Assembly (NCBI GenBank): GCA_964602655.1 | Contig: CAZRSF010000002.1 | Coordinates: forward strand, 62,001-126,000 | Reading direction: 5' to 3' | DNA from: Moduliflexus sp964602655 | GTDB lineage: Bacteria; Moduliflexota; Moduliflexia; Moduliflexales; Moduliflexaceae | DNA: 64,000 bases | Part shown: piece by piece, positions 7,478-17,100 of the stretch | Layout of the letters: the number at the start of each line of letters is the position of its first letter | Numbering within the stretch: the first letter of the stretch is position 1 | Program-made: the position numbers and the translations under genes | The notes under the pieces: model-generated | The model's input: only the letters and a program-made list of their open reading frames with translations | What the model was told of the DNA's origin: nothing | Databases searched by the model: none

Positions 7478-9742
7478 ATGGGCATCATTTTTGATGAACA
7501 GCAGCGTCTTTTCCATTTGCAGGGCAAAGAGATCAGCTATCTGTTTTGCATCCTGAAAAACGAGCAATTAGGCCATCTCTATTTTGGCAAAAAGATTCAT
7601 CCCCATTCGCATTTTGCCGCGAGCCTCCGCATCGTTCCCCGCGCCTTGACGACATGCGTCTATGAAGGCGATCTCGCGTTTTCACTCGATTCGATGCCGC
7701 AGGAGTATCCGGCTTACGGCAAGACCGATTTTCGCCATCCGGCCTATCAAGTCGAGAATGAAGACGGCAACACCATTTCGGAATTGGTCTATGTCAGTCA
7801 TCTCATCCGCAAAGGAAAACCCGCCTTGCCGGGGCTGCCTGCCACCTACGTCGAGCGCGACGACGAGGCCGAGACGCTGGAAGTGACGCTTCGCGACCCG
7901 TATTTAGACCTGTTCGTGACGCTGACTTATACCGTCTATGAACAATTCAACGCAATCACGCGCAGCGCCCGGTTTGAGAATCGGGGAACGCAGCGCTTGC
8001 ACCTGCTGCGGGCGTTGAGCATGAGCCTCGATTTTCATGATGCGGAATTCGACCTGCTGCATCTGTCCGGGGCATGGGCGCGGGAACGGCATATTCAGAC
8101 ACGCCGCCTGATGCCCGGCGTTCAGAGCATTGACAGCACGCGCGGCGCAAGCAGTGCGTTTTTTAATCCGTTTATCGCGCTGAAACGCCCTCAGGCTGAC
8201 GAATTTCAGGGGGATGTCTATGGCTTTAATTTTGTGTATAGCGGCAATTTTTTAGCGGAAGTCGAAGTGAACCCCTATGACGTGACGCGCGTCAGCATGG
8301 GGATCAATCCGTTTGACTTCAAGTGGCTGCTTGCGCCGGGCGAGACGTTCCAGACGCCGGAAGTGGTGATGGTTTATTCTGATGCTGGGCTGAATGGCAT
8401 GTCGCAGACGTTTCACGCGCTCTATCGCACGCGCCTCGCTCGCGGGGAATGGCGCGACAAGCCGCGTCCGGTGCTGATTAACAACTGGGAAGCGACCTAT
8501 TTCAATTTCAATGAAGAGAAAATTTTGTCATTAGGCCGCGCCGCGCAGAAGCTCGGCATCGAACTCCTCGTCCTCGATGACGGCTGGTTCGGGCATCGCG
8601 ACGACGACACAACCTCGCTTGGCGACTGGGTGGTGGATCGGAAAAAATTGCCGAACGGCTTGAAATATCTGGGCGAAGAAATCAACAAATTGGGGCTGCG
8701 TTTCGGGTTATGGCTCGAACCGGAAATGATCAACAAAGAGAGCGATCTGTACCGGGCGCATCCTGACTGGCTGATTCATGTGCCGAACCGGCGGCTTTCG
8801 CATGGGCGGAATCAGTTTATTTTGGATTATTCGCGGCAAGAGGTGCGGGACGTGGTCTATGAAATGCTGGTCAATATTCTGACGAACGCGCCGATTTCAT
8901 ACATCAAGTGGGACATGAATCGCAACATGACGGAAATCGGCTCGGCGGGCTTGCCGAAAGAACGCCAGAAAGAGACGGCGCACCGCTATATTTTAGGCTT
9001 GTATGAATTGTTGGAACGGCTGACGCAGCGCTTTCCACAGATTTTGTTCGAATCGTGCGCCAGCGGCGGCGGGCGCTTTGATCCGGGAATGCTCTACTAT
9101 ATGCCGCAAACCTGGGCCAGCGACAATTCCGACGCCATCGAGCGGCTGAAAATTCAATATGGCACCTCGTTGGCGTATCCGCTGTCGGCAATCGGGGCGC
9201 ATGTCTCCGCCGTGCCGAATCATCAGGTCGGGCGGATCGAGCCGATTGACACCCGCGCCAACGTCGCCTTTTTCGGCGCGTTTGGGTATGAATTGGATAT
9301 TGAGCGGCTGTCGCAGGCCGATCTCGACGCCATCAGCAAGCAGGTGGCGTTCTATAAAGCGCATCGCGCTCTGGTTCAACAGGGGACGTTCTACCGCCTG
9401 ACCAGTCCGTTCGAGCGGAATTATACCTGCTGGATGGTCGTCTCGCCTGACCAGCGCGAGGCGTTGCTCGGCTATTATAAAGTCCTCGCGCAGCCGAATC
9501 CGAAGTTTTTGAGCGTGAAATTGCAGGGGCTTGCGCCGGAGATGCAATATGACGTGCAGGACATCTGCAATCCGCTGAAGGCGAATCCGATCTATATCGA
9601 GTATATGCAGAAGCAAGGGCTGACCGAGCCGACGCTCCGTATTTATGGCGACGAGTTGCTGCACCGCGGCTTTGCGCTGCCGATTGAGGTGATGAATGAA
9701 GGGGATTTCAGTTCGTATCTCTGGAAATTGACGGCGGTATAA
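7478..9742 (+). CDS. GH36 alpha-galactosidase
   Basis: This 754-residue protein has full length for a GH36 group I alpha-galactosidase: an N-terminal beta-supersandwich (about 1-330), a central TIM barrel (about 335-650) and a C-terminal beta domain. The nucleophile is Asp479 in IKWDMNR and the acid/base is Asp549 in ASDNSDAIERL. Both sit in the canonical motifs and are 70 residues apart, as in characterised members. The ESCASGGGRFDPG substrate loop is also intact. It hydrolyses terminal alpha-1,6-galactose from melibiose- or raffinose-type sugars. No signal peptide is visible, so it acts in the cytoplasm on imported sugar. GGGAGA precedes the ATG. Confidence 0.95.
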   Translation: MGIIFDEQQRLFHLQGKEISYLFCILKNEQLGHLYFGKKIHPHSHFAASLRIVPRALTTCVYEGDLAFSLDSMPQEYPAYGKTDFRHPAYQVENEDGNTISELVYVSHLIRKGKPALPGLPATYVERDDEAETLEVTLRDPYLDLFVTLTYTVYEQFNAITRSARFENRGTQRLHLLRALSMSLDFHDAEFDLLHLSGAWARERHIQTRRLMPGVQSIDSTRGASSAFFNPFIALKRPQADEFQGDVYGFNFVYSGNFLAEVEVNPYDVTRVSMGINPFDFKWLLAPGETFQTPEVVMVYSDAGLNGMSQTFHALYRTRLARGEWRDKPRPVLINNWEATYFNFNEEKILSLGRAAQKLGIELLVLDDGWFGHRDDDTTSLGDWVVDRKKLPNGLKYLGEEINKLGLRFGLWLEPEMINKESDLYRAHPDWLIHVPNRRLSHGRNQFILDYSRQEVRDVVYEMLVNILTNAPISYIKWDMNRNMTEIGSAGLPKERQKETAHRYILGLYELLERLTQRFPQILFESCASGGGRFDPGMLYYMPQTWASDNSDAIERLKIQYGTSLAYPLSAIGAHVSAVPNHQVGRIEPIDTRANVAFFGAFGYELDIERLSQADLDAISKQVAFYKAHRALVQQGTFYRLTSPFERNYTCWMVVSPDQREALLGYYKVLAQPNPKFLSVKLQGLAPEMQYDVQDICNPLKANPIYIEYMQKQGLTEPTLRIYGDELLHRGFALPIEVMNEGDFSSYLWKLTAV

Positions 9743-9750
9743 ACAAACAC

Positions 9751-9783
9751 AGACCTCACAGGTTTTGAAAACCTGTGAGGTCT
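9751..9783. repeat. Palindrome family B, copy 1 (AGACCTCACAGGTTTT)
   Basis: Perfect inverted repeat with 16-bp arms around one G, just after the GH36 stop. Other copies lie at 35727-35759 and 52407-52439. Confidence 0.9.
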
Positions 9784-9798
9784 TAATGGGAAAAATGT

Positions 9799-10239
9799 AT
9801 GACATCTGAAAATATGGGGATTTTGTTGGGCGGGATTATTCCTGCCGTGTTATTGGGGCTGTTTGGCGTGCTGCAAAAAATCAGCGCGAAAGCGGGGATC
9901 GGGACAGGGTATTATCTGTTGATTTTAGGCGTGACGATCACGATTTTAGGTGGCCTGTTTGCGCTGATCATGCCGGATCGCAGGCTCTCGTTTGCGTCGG
10001 CGGGCTGGACAGTGTTAACCGCCTGTGCCTGGACGGTGGCGACAGGCTTGATCGCGATTGCGTTGAGCAAATATCACGCCGATATTGCCAAGTTAGTGCC
10101 GCTGTATAACATGAATACGCTGGTGACAGCGGGGTTAGGGTTGATCATTTACGCGGAGTGGCAGAATATTAGTCTGCCGAAATTCGGATTGGGCGCGTTA
10201 TTGATTATCATCGGCGGAATGCTGGTAGTGAAGGCGTAG
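9799..10239 (+). CDS. EamA/DMT-like small membrane protein
   Basis: This 146-residue, highly hydrophobic protein has about five transmembrane segments (residues 7-27, 38-60, 68-92, 102-122 and 129-146). The closing sequence (YAEW-NI-LPKFGLGALLIIIGGMLVV) is typical of the second half of EamA/drug-metabolite transporters. It is half the size of a full DMT carrier, so a homodimer or a partner would be needed. Its position between two alpha-galactosidase genes suggests, but does not show, a role in sugar or metabolite movement. Confidence 0.75.
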   Translation: MTSENMGILLGGIIPAVLLGLFGVLQKISAKAGIGTGYYLLILGVTITILGGLFALIMPDRRLSFASAGWTVLTACAWTVATGLIAIALSKYHADIAKLVPLYNMNTLVTAGLGLIIYAEWQNISLPKFGLGALLIIIGGMLVVKA

Positions 10240-10242
10240 ATT

Positions 10243-10272
10243 CGTACTGCCGACGAGGACGTCGGCGGTACG
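10243..10272. repeat. Short palindrome (CGTACTGCCGAC...GTCGGCGGTACG)
   Basis: Imperfect 12-bp inverted repeat in the 64-bp spacer before the second GH4 gene. Confidence 0.7.
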
Positions 10273-10303
10273 ATGCACGCTTATAAATGAAAAGGAGAAA
10301 ATC

Positions 10304-11629
10304 ATGGCAAAAATTGCATTTATTGGTGCTGGAAGTTTAGGGTTTACACGCGGATTAGTCAGAGATGTCTTGACGTTTCCGTTGCTGAAAGATGCGACAA
10401 TCAGCTTGATGGACGTGAACGCGGAACGGCTTGAGTTCGCGAAAAATTCGGTGCAGCGGATTGTGGATATGGGAAATTACTCGGCGAAAGTCGAGGCGAC
10501 GATGGATCGGGCGGATGCGCTGCGCGGCGCGGATGTGGTATTATGCACGATTTTAGCGGGTGATGTTGATGTCTGGCGTTATGACATCGAGATTCCGAAA
10601 CAGTATGATGTGGATACGAATGTCGGCGATACGCGCGGGCCGTCGGGCATTTTCCGCGCGTTGCGCACGATTCCGGTGATGTTGGACATCGTGAAGGATA
10701 TGGAACGCTATTGCCCGAACGCGACGCTGCTGAATTACACGAACCCGATGGCGATGCTCTGCCGCGCCATGCAGCGCAAATCGTTTATTCAATTAACCGG
10801 CCTCTGCCATAGCGTGCAAGGAACGGCGGCGATGTTAGCGGACTGGATCGGCGCTCCGCATGATGAAATCACCTATACCTGCGCCGGCATCAATCATCAA
10901 GCGTGGTATCTGAAATACGACTGGAACGGCAAAGACGCCTATCCGCTGCTGCGGGAAGCGGTACAGAAACCGAAAATCTACAACGAAGAAATCGTGCGGA
11001 ACGAGATGTTCCTGCATTTGGATTATTACGTCACGGAATCGAGCGGGCATAATTCGGAATATAACTGGTGGTTCCGCAAACGGCCAGATTTGATCGATAA
11101 ATACTGCATTCACGGCACGGGCTGGAATCCGGGCGAATACGCCTATATTCTGAAAGAATACGAAAAGGCCAAACATACCTGGAAAGATGAGGCGAAAAAG
11201 TGGTTTGCGAGCGAGACGCCGATCAGCTTAGAACGCGGGCATGAATACGCGGCGTACATCATCAACGCGCTGCAAGGGGGCGAGATTTTCGGGTTTAACG
11301 GCAACGTGTCGAATACCGGCTTGATTACGAACCTGCCGGATGGCGCATGTGTGGAAGTGCCGGTATTTGTGGATAAAGCGGGCTTGCATCCGGTGCATGT
11401 CGGCGCGCTGCCGCCGCAGTGCGTGGCGCTGAATCATGTGAGCGTGATGGTGGAAGAAATGGCGGTCGAGGCGGCGTTGACGGGCAATCCGCATCTCGTG
11501 TTCCAGGCGATTGCCTACGATCCGCTGACGGCGGCAGTGTTGTCGCTGGCGGAGATCAAGAAAATGGTCAATGAGATGTTCGAACAAAACCGCGACTATT
11601 TGCCGCAGTTCAGCCACTTCGAAGCGTAA
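10304..11629 (+). CDS. GH4 family alpha-galactosidase (MelA-like)
   Basis: This 441-residue protein has the GH4 NAD site (IAFIGAGSLGFT) and metal/catalytic motifs GLCHSVQG and CAGINHQAWY. It is about 50 residues shorter than the GH4 enzyme at 1942-3420 and clearly a divergent paralogue. AAGGAG lies six bases before ATG 10304. GH4 alpha-galactosidases need NAD, Mn2+ and reducing conditions and act on melibiose-type sugars. With the other GH4 enzyme and GH36 it gives the locus three enzymes for alpha-linked galactosides, perhaps for different chain lengths or phosphorylation states; that split is inference. Confidence 0.92.
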   Translation: MAKIAFIGAGSLGFTRGLVRDVLTFPLLKDATISLMDVNAERLEFAKNSVQRIVDMGNYSAKVEATMDRADALRGADVVLCTILAGDVDVWRYDIEIPKQYDVDTNVGDTRGPSGIFRALRTIPVMLDIVKDMERYCPNATLLNYTNPMAMLCRAMQRKSFIQLTGLCHSVQGTAAMLADWIGAPHDEITYTCAGINHQAWYLKYDWNGKDAYPLLREAVQKPKIYNEEIVRNEMFLHLDYYVTESSGHNSEYNWWFRKRPDLIDKYCIHGTGWNPGEYAYILKEYEKAKHTWKDEAKKWFASETPISLERGHEYAAYIINALQGGEIFGFNGNVSNTGLITNLPDGACVEVPVFVDKAGLHPVHVGALPPQCVALNHVSVMVEEMAVEAALTGNPHLVFQAIAYDPLTAAVLSLAEIKKMVNEMFEQNRDYLPQFSHFEA

Positions 11630-11676
11630 GTTCTTCCCCTGCTCCGACGTCATGCTTTATTCGCAAGCATCGAATC

Positions 11677-11709
11677 AACCCTGCCAGGATTTCAAACCCT
11701 GGCGGGGGG
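11677..11709. repeat. Palindrome family C, decayed copy
   Basis: AACCCTGCCAGGATTTCAAACCCTGGCGGGG, related to 6993-7025 with mismatches in the right arm. It lies between convergent genes. Confidence 0.6.
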
Positions 11710-11750
11710 TTCGTGGTAGCAATGCCACTCGATAAAGCGGTCATGTAGAA

Positions 11751-12110
11751 TTACGGCTGTGGATTGTTTTGCTGTCCGATCCAGAGCATTTTTTGCGCCT
11801 CGATTTTCGACAACCCCATTTTCTCGGCAACTTTCTGTAATAATCCCTGTTCTTGACGCACCAGCGCATGATTTGCCAATGCAGCCTGCACTAACATCGA
11901 GTAGAGCTTGCGTTTGGTGAACGGATGATCGGGAATATGCACCAAATCCCGTCCAAGAGAAACCTTCGTCAATGTGGCGTTTATCACTGATAACGGCACC
12001 GCAAATTGCTGCGCAATTCGCTCTAAAAATTGGCATTCTAATTCATCAATTTTCCCATCAATGGCTAACATAGACACAACGGATTCGAGAAGCTGTTCAT
12101 GAGAAATCAT
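11751..12110 (-). CDS. TerB-like domain protein
   Basis: This 119-residue all-helical protein has a TerB/TerB-like pattern: an acidic DGKIDELE near residues 17-24 followed by amphipathic helices and a second helical repeat. TerB-family domains occur in tellurite-resistance and stress or phage-defence gene sets, where they may bind metal or scaffold at membranes. The gene stands alone on the minus strand, convergent with the GH4 gene and divergent from the sigma-like/STAND operon. Function here is unknown. Confidence 0.7.
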   Translation of the reverse strand: MISHEQLLESVVSMLAIDGKIDELECQFLERIAQQFAVPLSVINATLTKVSLGRDLVHIPDHPFTKRKLYSMLVQAALANHALVRQEQGLLQKVAEKMGLSKIEAQKMLWIGQQNNPQP

Positions 12111-12407
12111 AATTTTTCGAGGTTGCGATGCGGGACAGCATCTTCAGGTGTATCGAACATCACCACAGATTCCGCCCGCCTTCGGATTCATTTTGCAATA
12201 TTTAACGAAACAAACGACATTGGTTGTTTTTGCTTGACGCAATAATGAAGATGCGGGAGTTTACGTTTTCAGACATTTTATTGAGGTTAGCTCGCAAAAA
12301 AAATAGAGAGCAATGCGATAACGTCCGACCGGAGTGTCAAAGCGTAGTTTTGACACTCCGGAACATTCACAAAATTATGCAGCCTCAAGCATAAATAGTT
12401 ACTCATT
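12111..12407. other. Divergent intergenic region
   Basis: This 297-bp spacer separates the TerB-like gene from the STAND operon. It holds a family D palindrome at 12330-12360 (CGGAGTGTCAAA ... TTTGACACTCCG), close to the operon start. Promoters for both directions should lie here, but I see no convincing -35/-10 pair. Confidence 0.6.
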
Positions 12408-13484
12408 ATGCCAAAACATACATCACCGGATTTGATTGATAATATTTGTGAAGGCAAAGGGAATCGCTTTCACGGCGTACAATGCCAGTTTTACGCGGAC
12501 CTTGCCAGAGAATGCGCCTTGCTGAAAGGCCAGCAGCTTCAGGTGTTTTGGGATCGCGGCCGCTGCGCGTATATCGTGCTGCAAATCGTGGAAGAGGGCT
12601 GCATCAAAACGATTCACGAGTTGTATGCCGATCTTGTCCCTGACGATACCTTCGATTATAACATTCAGACCGTTGTCGAGCGATTGAAACAGCAAGAATT
12701 GACCGCCGGTTTTTCGTTAGCCGTCTGGCATCGGTACGTCTATACGACGGTCTATCGCGAAATCAAGCGTCAACTGCCGATGCTGCCGGATAAACGGCAC
12801 TGCGGCACATGCAAACATCTGTCGAAATCTACCGATTATATCTGCGAGCGTCGCCGCGAAATTCATTCCAGTTTGCGCGTCTGCGAAGGCTATGCCCGCG
12901 AGCCGGAAACGCTTGACGCGGTGAACGATGTTGATTGCTCGACCTGTCAGCATCTTTCCAGAAAATCGTATTTCTGTTATGTTCACAGCGAAAAACGGAA
13001 TAAGACCGACGATCCGTGCGAAAAATACAGCGCCGATATTGTTGCAGATTTTATCTCGCTGAACGATGACGCAGCGGCAAGCGACAATGCCGAGCGTCAA
13101 TCGCAGCAATCGAACCGCCTGCTCAATGAAATCAGCCAGATTCGAACGCAAACCGCCCTCTCTGCCGATGCGCAGATTGCGGCGGAAGATGAGTTGAGCC
13201 ATATCCAGGCACTGCTGCAAGATCGCATCGAGACGGCGGCGTCCGGCAGTAAACGCCGCGAAATATATGAGCGGCAATATGAATTATTTTTTCAGCTTGT
13301 GATGAAAATGTGCGACGAAGAGCTTGAAGAAGACGACGCGATTCAGGCGATTGCAACGGAATTCGGCATCAAGGAATGGACGCTGCGGCGAGATATTCGC
13401 GATGCGCGAGAATTTCTGGCAAAAAATGTTCGAAAAACCGACACTCCCCCATCCTCTCATCCAAAAGGAGGTGAGATACTATGA
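12408..13484 (+). CDS. Sigma-factor-like protein with duplicated Cys4 motif
   Basis: A 358-residue protein, not confidently assigned. Residues 1-125 are helical with a pattern like sigma-70 region 2 (FWDRGRCAYIVLQIVEEG, then VWHRYVYTTVYREIKRQL). Residues 130-205 hold two copies of a Cys4 unit: CGTC-x10-C-x12-C and CSTC-x9-C-x13-C, each followed by E-Y. They could bind zinc or an FeS cluster. A coiled linker leads to a C-terminal helix-turn-helix-like region (DAIQAIATEFGIKEWTLRRDIRDA). The gene end encodes a perfect AAAGGAGGTGA, and its stop overlaps the next start (ATGA), so the two are translationally coupled. With a zf-HC2 protein next to it, a sigma/anti-sigma pair is the natural reading. 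Confidence 0.6.
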   Translation: MPKHTSPDLIDNICEGKGNRFHGVQCQFYADLARECALLKGQQLQVFWDRGRCAYIVLQIVEEGCIKTIHELYADLVPDDTFDYNIQTVVERLKQQELTAGFSLAVWHRYVYTTVYREIKRQLPMLPDKRHCGTCKHLSKSTDYICERRREIHSSLRVCEGYAREPETLDAVNDVDCSTCQHLSRKSYFCYVHSEKRNKTDDPCEKYSADIVADFISLNDDAAASDNAERQSQQSNRLLNEISQIRTQTALSADAQIAAEDELSHIQALLQDRIETAASGSKRREIYERQYELFFQLVMKMCDEELEEDDAIQAIATEFGIKEWTLRRDIRDAREFLAKNVRKTDTPPSSHPKGGEIL

Positions 13485-14161
13485 AAATATCGCATACCAT
13501 ATTCAATAAGCAGAACGAGCAGGAGTTCGGGCAGCGCCTTCGCGCATTCGCCCGGTCGGAGGCGTACCGCCAGCAGCGTCAGGAGATCGAGCGCGGCCTG
13601 CATCCCGACCAGGAATGGCTTCATGCGTATGTCTGGGGGCAATTATCCCCGGAGCAGGCGCGAATCATCAGAAATCATCTGCCAGGCTGCGCCTCATGCG
13701 CGAAAACCGCGCTGCGTCTGCGCCAGATCAAAGACGACATGGAACAGCAGTTGTTTGGCTGGGCAAATGCTTCGGCAGCCGCAACGCCGTTGAACGCCTT
13801 TATCGCTGAGGAATACTGGGAACCGGTCGGCGCGGGAGAAGCGCTGGTCGCCGCCAGTTCCGCTGTCACGCAGGAACACTGTTTTACCACGCCGGTCGGC
13901 GTCATCAATATTACGTGCGCTTGGGGGCGCGAAATCGCGAATGAACCGGCCTTTGTGTGGCTCTCCTGGGATGCGGACATTCCTGAGAATCGCGAGTTCG
14001 CGATTCGCCTGAGCGACCCTGAACAGCAGACGATTCTCTATGAAATTCGCCCCGGAAAGATTCATCAGGGCGAGCAAACGTTTACCAGCGAGACGCTCGG
14101 TTTCGACCCCGTCAGTCAAAAATGGAGCATCGGGGTGTTCGTGTCGGAGATGGAGGCATGA
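13481..14161 (+). CDS. Zinc-finger (zf-HC2, anti-sigma-like) protein
   Basis: This 226-residue protein has a zf-HC2 motif at about residues 45-70 (HAYVWGQLSPEQ...NHLPGCASCAKTALRL), the HxxxCxxC zinc site of many anti-sigma factors. No transmembrane helix is visible, so it is cytoplasmic. Residues about 125-226 are mostly beta (TTPVGVINITCAW...FVWLSWDADIP...IRLSD), like a small sandwich domain. It overlaps both neighbours by four bases (ATGA at 13481 and 14158), which suggests fixed stoichiometry with the sigma-like protein and the STAND NTPase. Confidence 0.75.
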   Translation: MKISHTIFNKQNEQEFGQRLRAFARSEAYRQQRQEIERGLHPDQEWLHAYVWGQLSPEQARIIRNHLPGCASCAKTALRLRQIKDDMEQQLFGWANASAAATPLNAFIAEEYWEPVGAGEALVAASSAVTQEHCFTTPVGVINITCAWGREIANEPAFVWLSWDADIPENREFAIRLSDPEQQTILYEIRPGKIHQGEQTFTSETLGFDPVSQKWSIGVFVSEMEA

Positions 14162-17100
14162 CGCATTTCGCGTTCCCCAACGTCGAAATTCTGAACGCCG
14201 ATTTTATCGGCTGCGGGCGGTATCTTGCCGCCGCCGAACCTGTCGGAAACGACTATGCGTCATTGACCTCCATCATCATCAATCAAGCTGCCGTAGGCCG
14301 GGCGGTCGCGCTGTTAGCGCATGAGGCCGCCTCTCTTCCCAGATGTCTGTACGAAAAAAAAGACCGGCGCGACAAAAAATACGTCGGCGAATCCATGCAC
14401 CTCGCCTATCTGCTCGCCAGTCTGCATTGCGCCCGCCGCTTGCGCCACGATTGGCCGCGCGACATCTGGTGCACCGGTAAAATCGCCATCACGCCGGATC
14501 AACAGCCCGTCCTGCAAGAGGTCGGACACGAGGAAGAATTCTCGCTGAAACTCTCCGCCTTTCTGTCCGACACGAATCCCGATACGCTGTTCATCGCGCC
14601 GACCGCGAATCTGCGCCCGAATCACGCGGCCTTATGCGAAACCGCCCACGCCGCGATGCTCTCGCTTGAGAATTTCAGGCAGATTCCGTTCCCTGAAAGC
14701 TGCTCCGGCAAAATGCTGCTGACCGTGCTGCCGCACGAATTGGATGCGCTGATTCACGCCCTGTTCGTTCCCGGTCCGAATCCGTACAACGGTTTGACGG
14801 TCTTTGACGAAGACGACGCCCACCGTTTTTTCGGACGCGAAAAAGTGATCGCCGCGCTCTATCAAAAATTTCTGCGCGGGTACGAGCAGTTCGGCCAACA
14901 CGACATGTCGCGTATGTTGACCGTGCTCGGACCTTCCGGCTCAGGCAAGTCGTCCGTCGTCCGCGCCGGGCTGATTCCGCGCATCAAACAGACTCCGCTC
15001 CCTGATAACAAAACGCCGCGCGTCGTGGTATTGACCTGCGGCGCGCATCCGCTGCTCAGCCTTGCAAGCGCCCTGACGCGCCTGTTCGAACCGGCGGGAC
15101 AGTCGCCTGCGACGCTTCGTCGGTGCGAAATGCGGCTGAAACAGCCGAACGCGCAAGGCGAATGGGACGGTTTCTCCGATTTGATCGCCCAGTCCCCCGA
15201 ATTACAGGAACAGGCGGTCGTGCTGGTTGTGGATCAATGCGAAGAACTGTATTCGCTATGCAGCGACGTTGCCGAGCGGACGGCGTTTCTCGGAAATCTG
15301 CTTCACGCCGTCGCAAGCGCGTCTCCGGCGATTGCGGCCATTCTCACGCTGCGCAGCGATTTTCTCGAACAGACCCAGACCGTTCCGGCCTTTCATAACG
15401 CCATTGTCAGCCGCAGCGTCCTCGTGCCGGTCATGACGCGAACGAATCTGCGGGAAGCCATCGAACAGCCCGCGCGATTGGCCGGGTACCGTTTTCCTTC
15501 GGAATTCGTCGAGCGCTTGATCGCTGAAACCGACGGCTACATGGGCGCGCTGCCGCTGCTGGAATTTACGTTGAGTCTCCTCTGGGAAGGCATCCTGCGC
15601 GGTCGCGATCCTGAAGAGACGCTGGCGCGGATCGGCGGCGTCGGCGGCGCATTGGCCGACCGCGCCGAACGCCTCATTAATCTCGACGAGATCGAGCTCA
15701 GCCGAAGTGANNNNNNNNNNTAATACGCTGTCTGCGGTGGATAAACGCTTAACCCGCGCCGTGTTTCTCAATCTCGTCTGTCCAGGAAAAGACGGGCAAT
15801 ACACCCGCAAGCGCATCGCGCTCGGCGACATCGCCGCGTATTGCCAATCGCCTGAAAACGTTCAGGCGATTTTTCACGATTTTTCCGAACCGTATGCCCG
15901 CTTGTTGACGCTCGCGGTGGACGCGAACGGCGCGCCGACCGTCGAAATCACGCATGAAGCGCTGATTTCGCGCTGGCGGCGTTTGCGCAGATGGATCGAG
16001 CAGGATCGAGAATTTCACGCCTGGCGCGAACGGCTGAAAGCGTCGCTCCAACAATGGGAAACGACCCAGAATGACGAGGGCGCGTTGCTGCGCGGACGCT
16101 TGCTGTCCGAAGCGGACGAATGGCTGAACAAACGCGAAGAAGACCTGACGCCCGCCGAATGCGCGTATATCGCCCGCAGTCAGCAGTTTTTCGCCAGCGA
16201 AGACGCCCGCTGGAAGGCGTTATACGAGAAAGCGCAGCACAGCGCGCTGGAAGCGTATCACCTCTCAAGCCGCGCCTTGTTTTCGTCGCACGACGAATTG
16301 CCCGCGCTCCTCGCCGCCGTCAAAGCCGGAACGCTTGCCCGTCAGATTGACGCGCCGCCGGAGACGCGCCGCGCCGTCGCAGGAACGTTGCGCGAAATCG
16401 TGTACGGCATCCGCGAAACGCTCCGCCTGCAAGGGCATCGCGCCCCGGTGCGCTGCCTGAGTTTCAGCCCCGACGGCAGATGGCTCGTATCCGGCAGTTA
16501 CGCCGGAATCATCAAAATTTGGGACATGCAGGCGGGCTGCGAACGCGTCTCGATGCACGGTCACGCCGATATTGTCCGCGCGATCTGTTTCAGCCCCGAC
16601 GGCAAGCTGGCGGCGACCGGCGGCGACGACGAGATCATCAAAATTTGGGACGTGGCGACCGGCCAGGAGACACTCGCCATCACAGGGCATTCGCACAGCG
16701 TGTATGCGCTCGCGTTCAGCCCGGATGCGACGATGCTGGCGTCCGGCGGCGCAAACGGCGCGATCAAAATCTGGGATGCGTCCGAGTTTCGCGAAATGGC
16801 GCGATTACACGGGCATAGCGAGCCGGTGTTTGCGTTAGCGTTCCATCCGGTCAGGCCGAATCTGCTCGCCTCAGGCAGCGAGGACACCACGATCCGCCTC
16901 TGGAATCTCGACACCTATAAAACGCTGCGCGTCCTGACCGGGCATCAACAGGGCGTCTCCTGCGTGGCGTTTCATCCGCAAGGCCATCTGTTAGCGTCTG
17001 GGAGCGGCGACGCCAGCGTCAAACTCTGGGACGTCGAGCGCGAGCGTCCGCCGCACACGCTGCATGGGCATCTTGAAGCGGTGAACAGCCTGAGTTTTCA

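Noticed and set aside
8993..9805. 270-codon minus-strand open frame
   Set aside because: Lies antisense to the GH36 catalytic domain, has no family features and shares the frame bias of the real gene.
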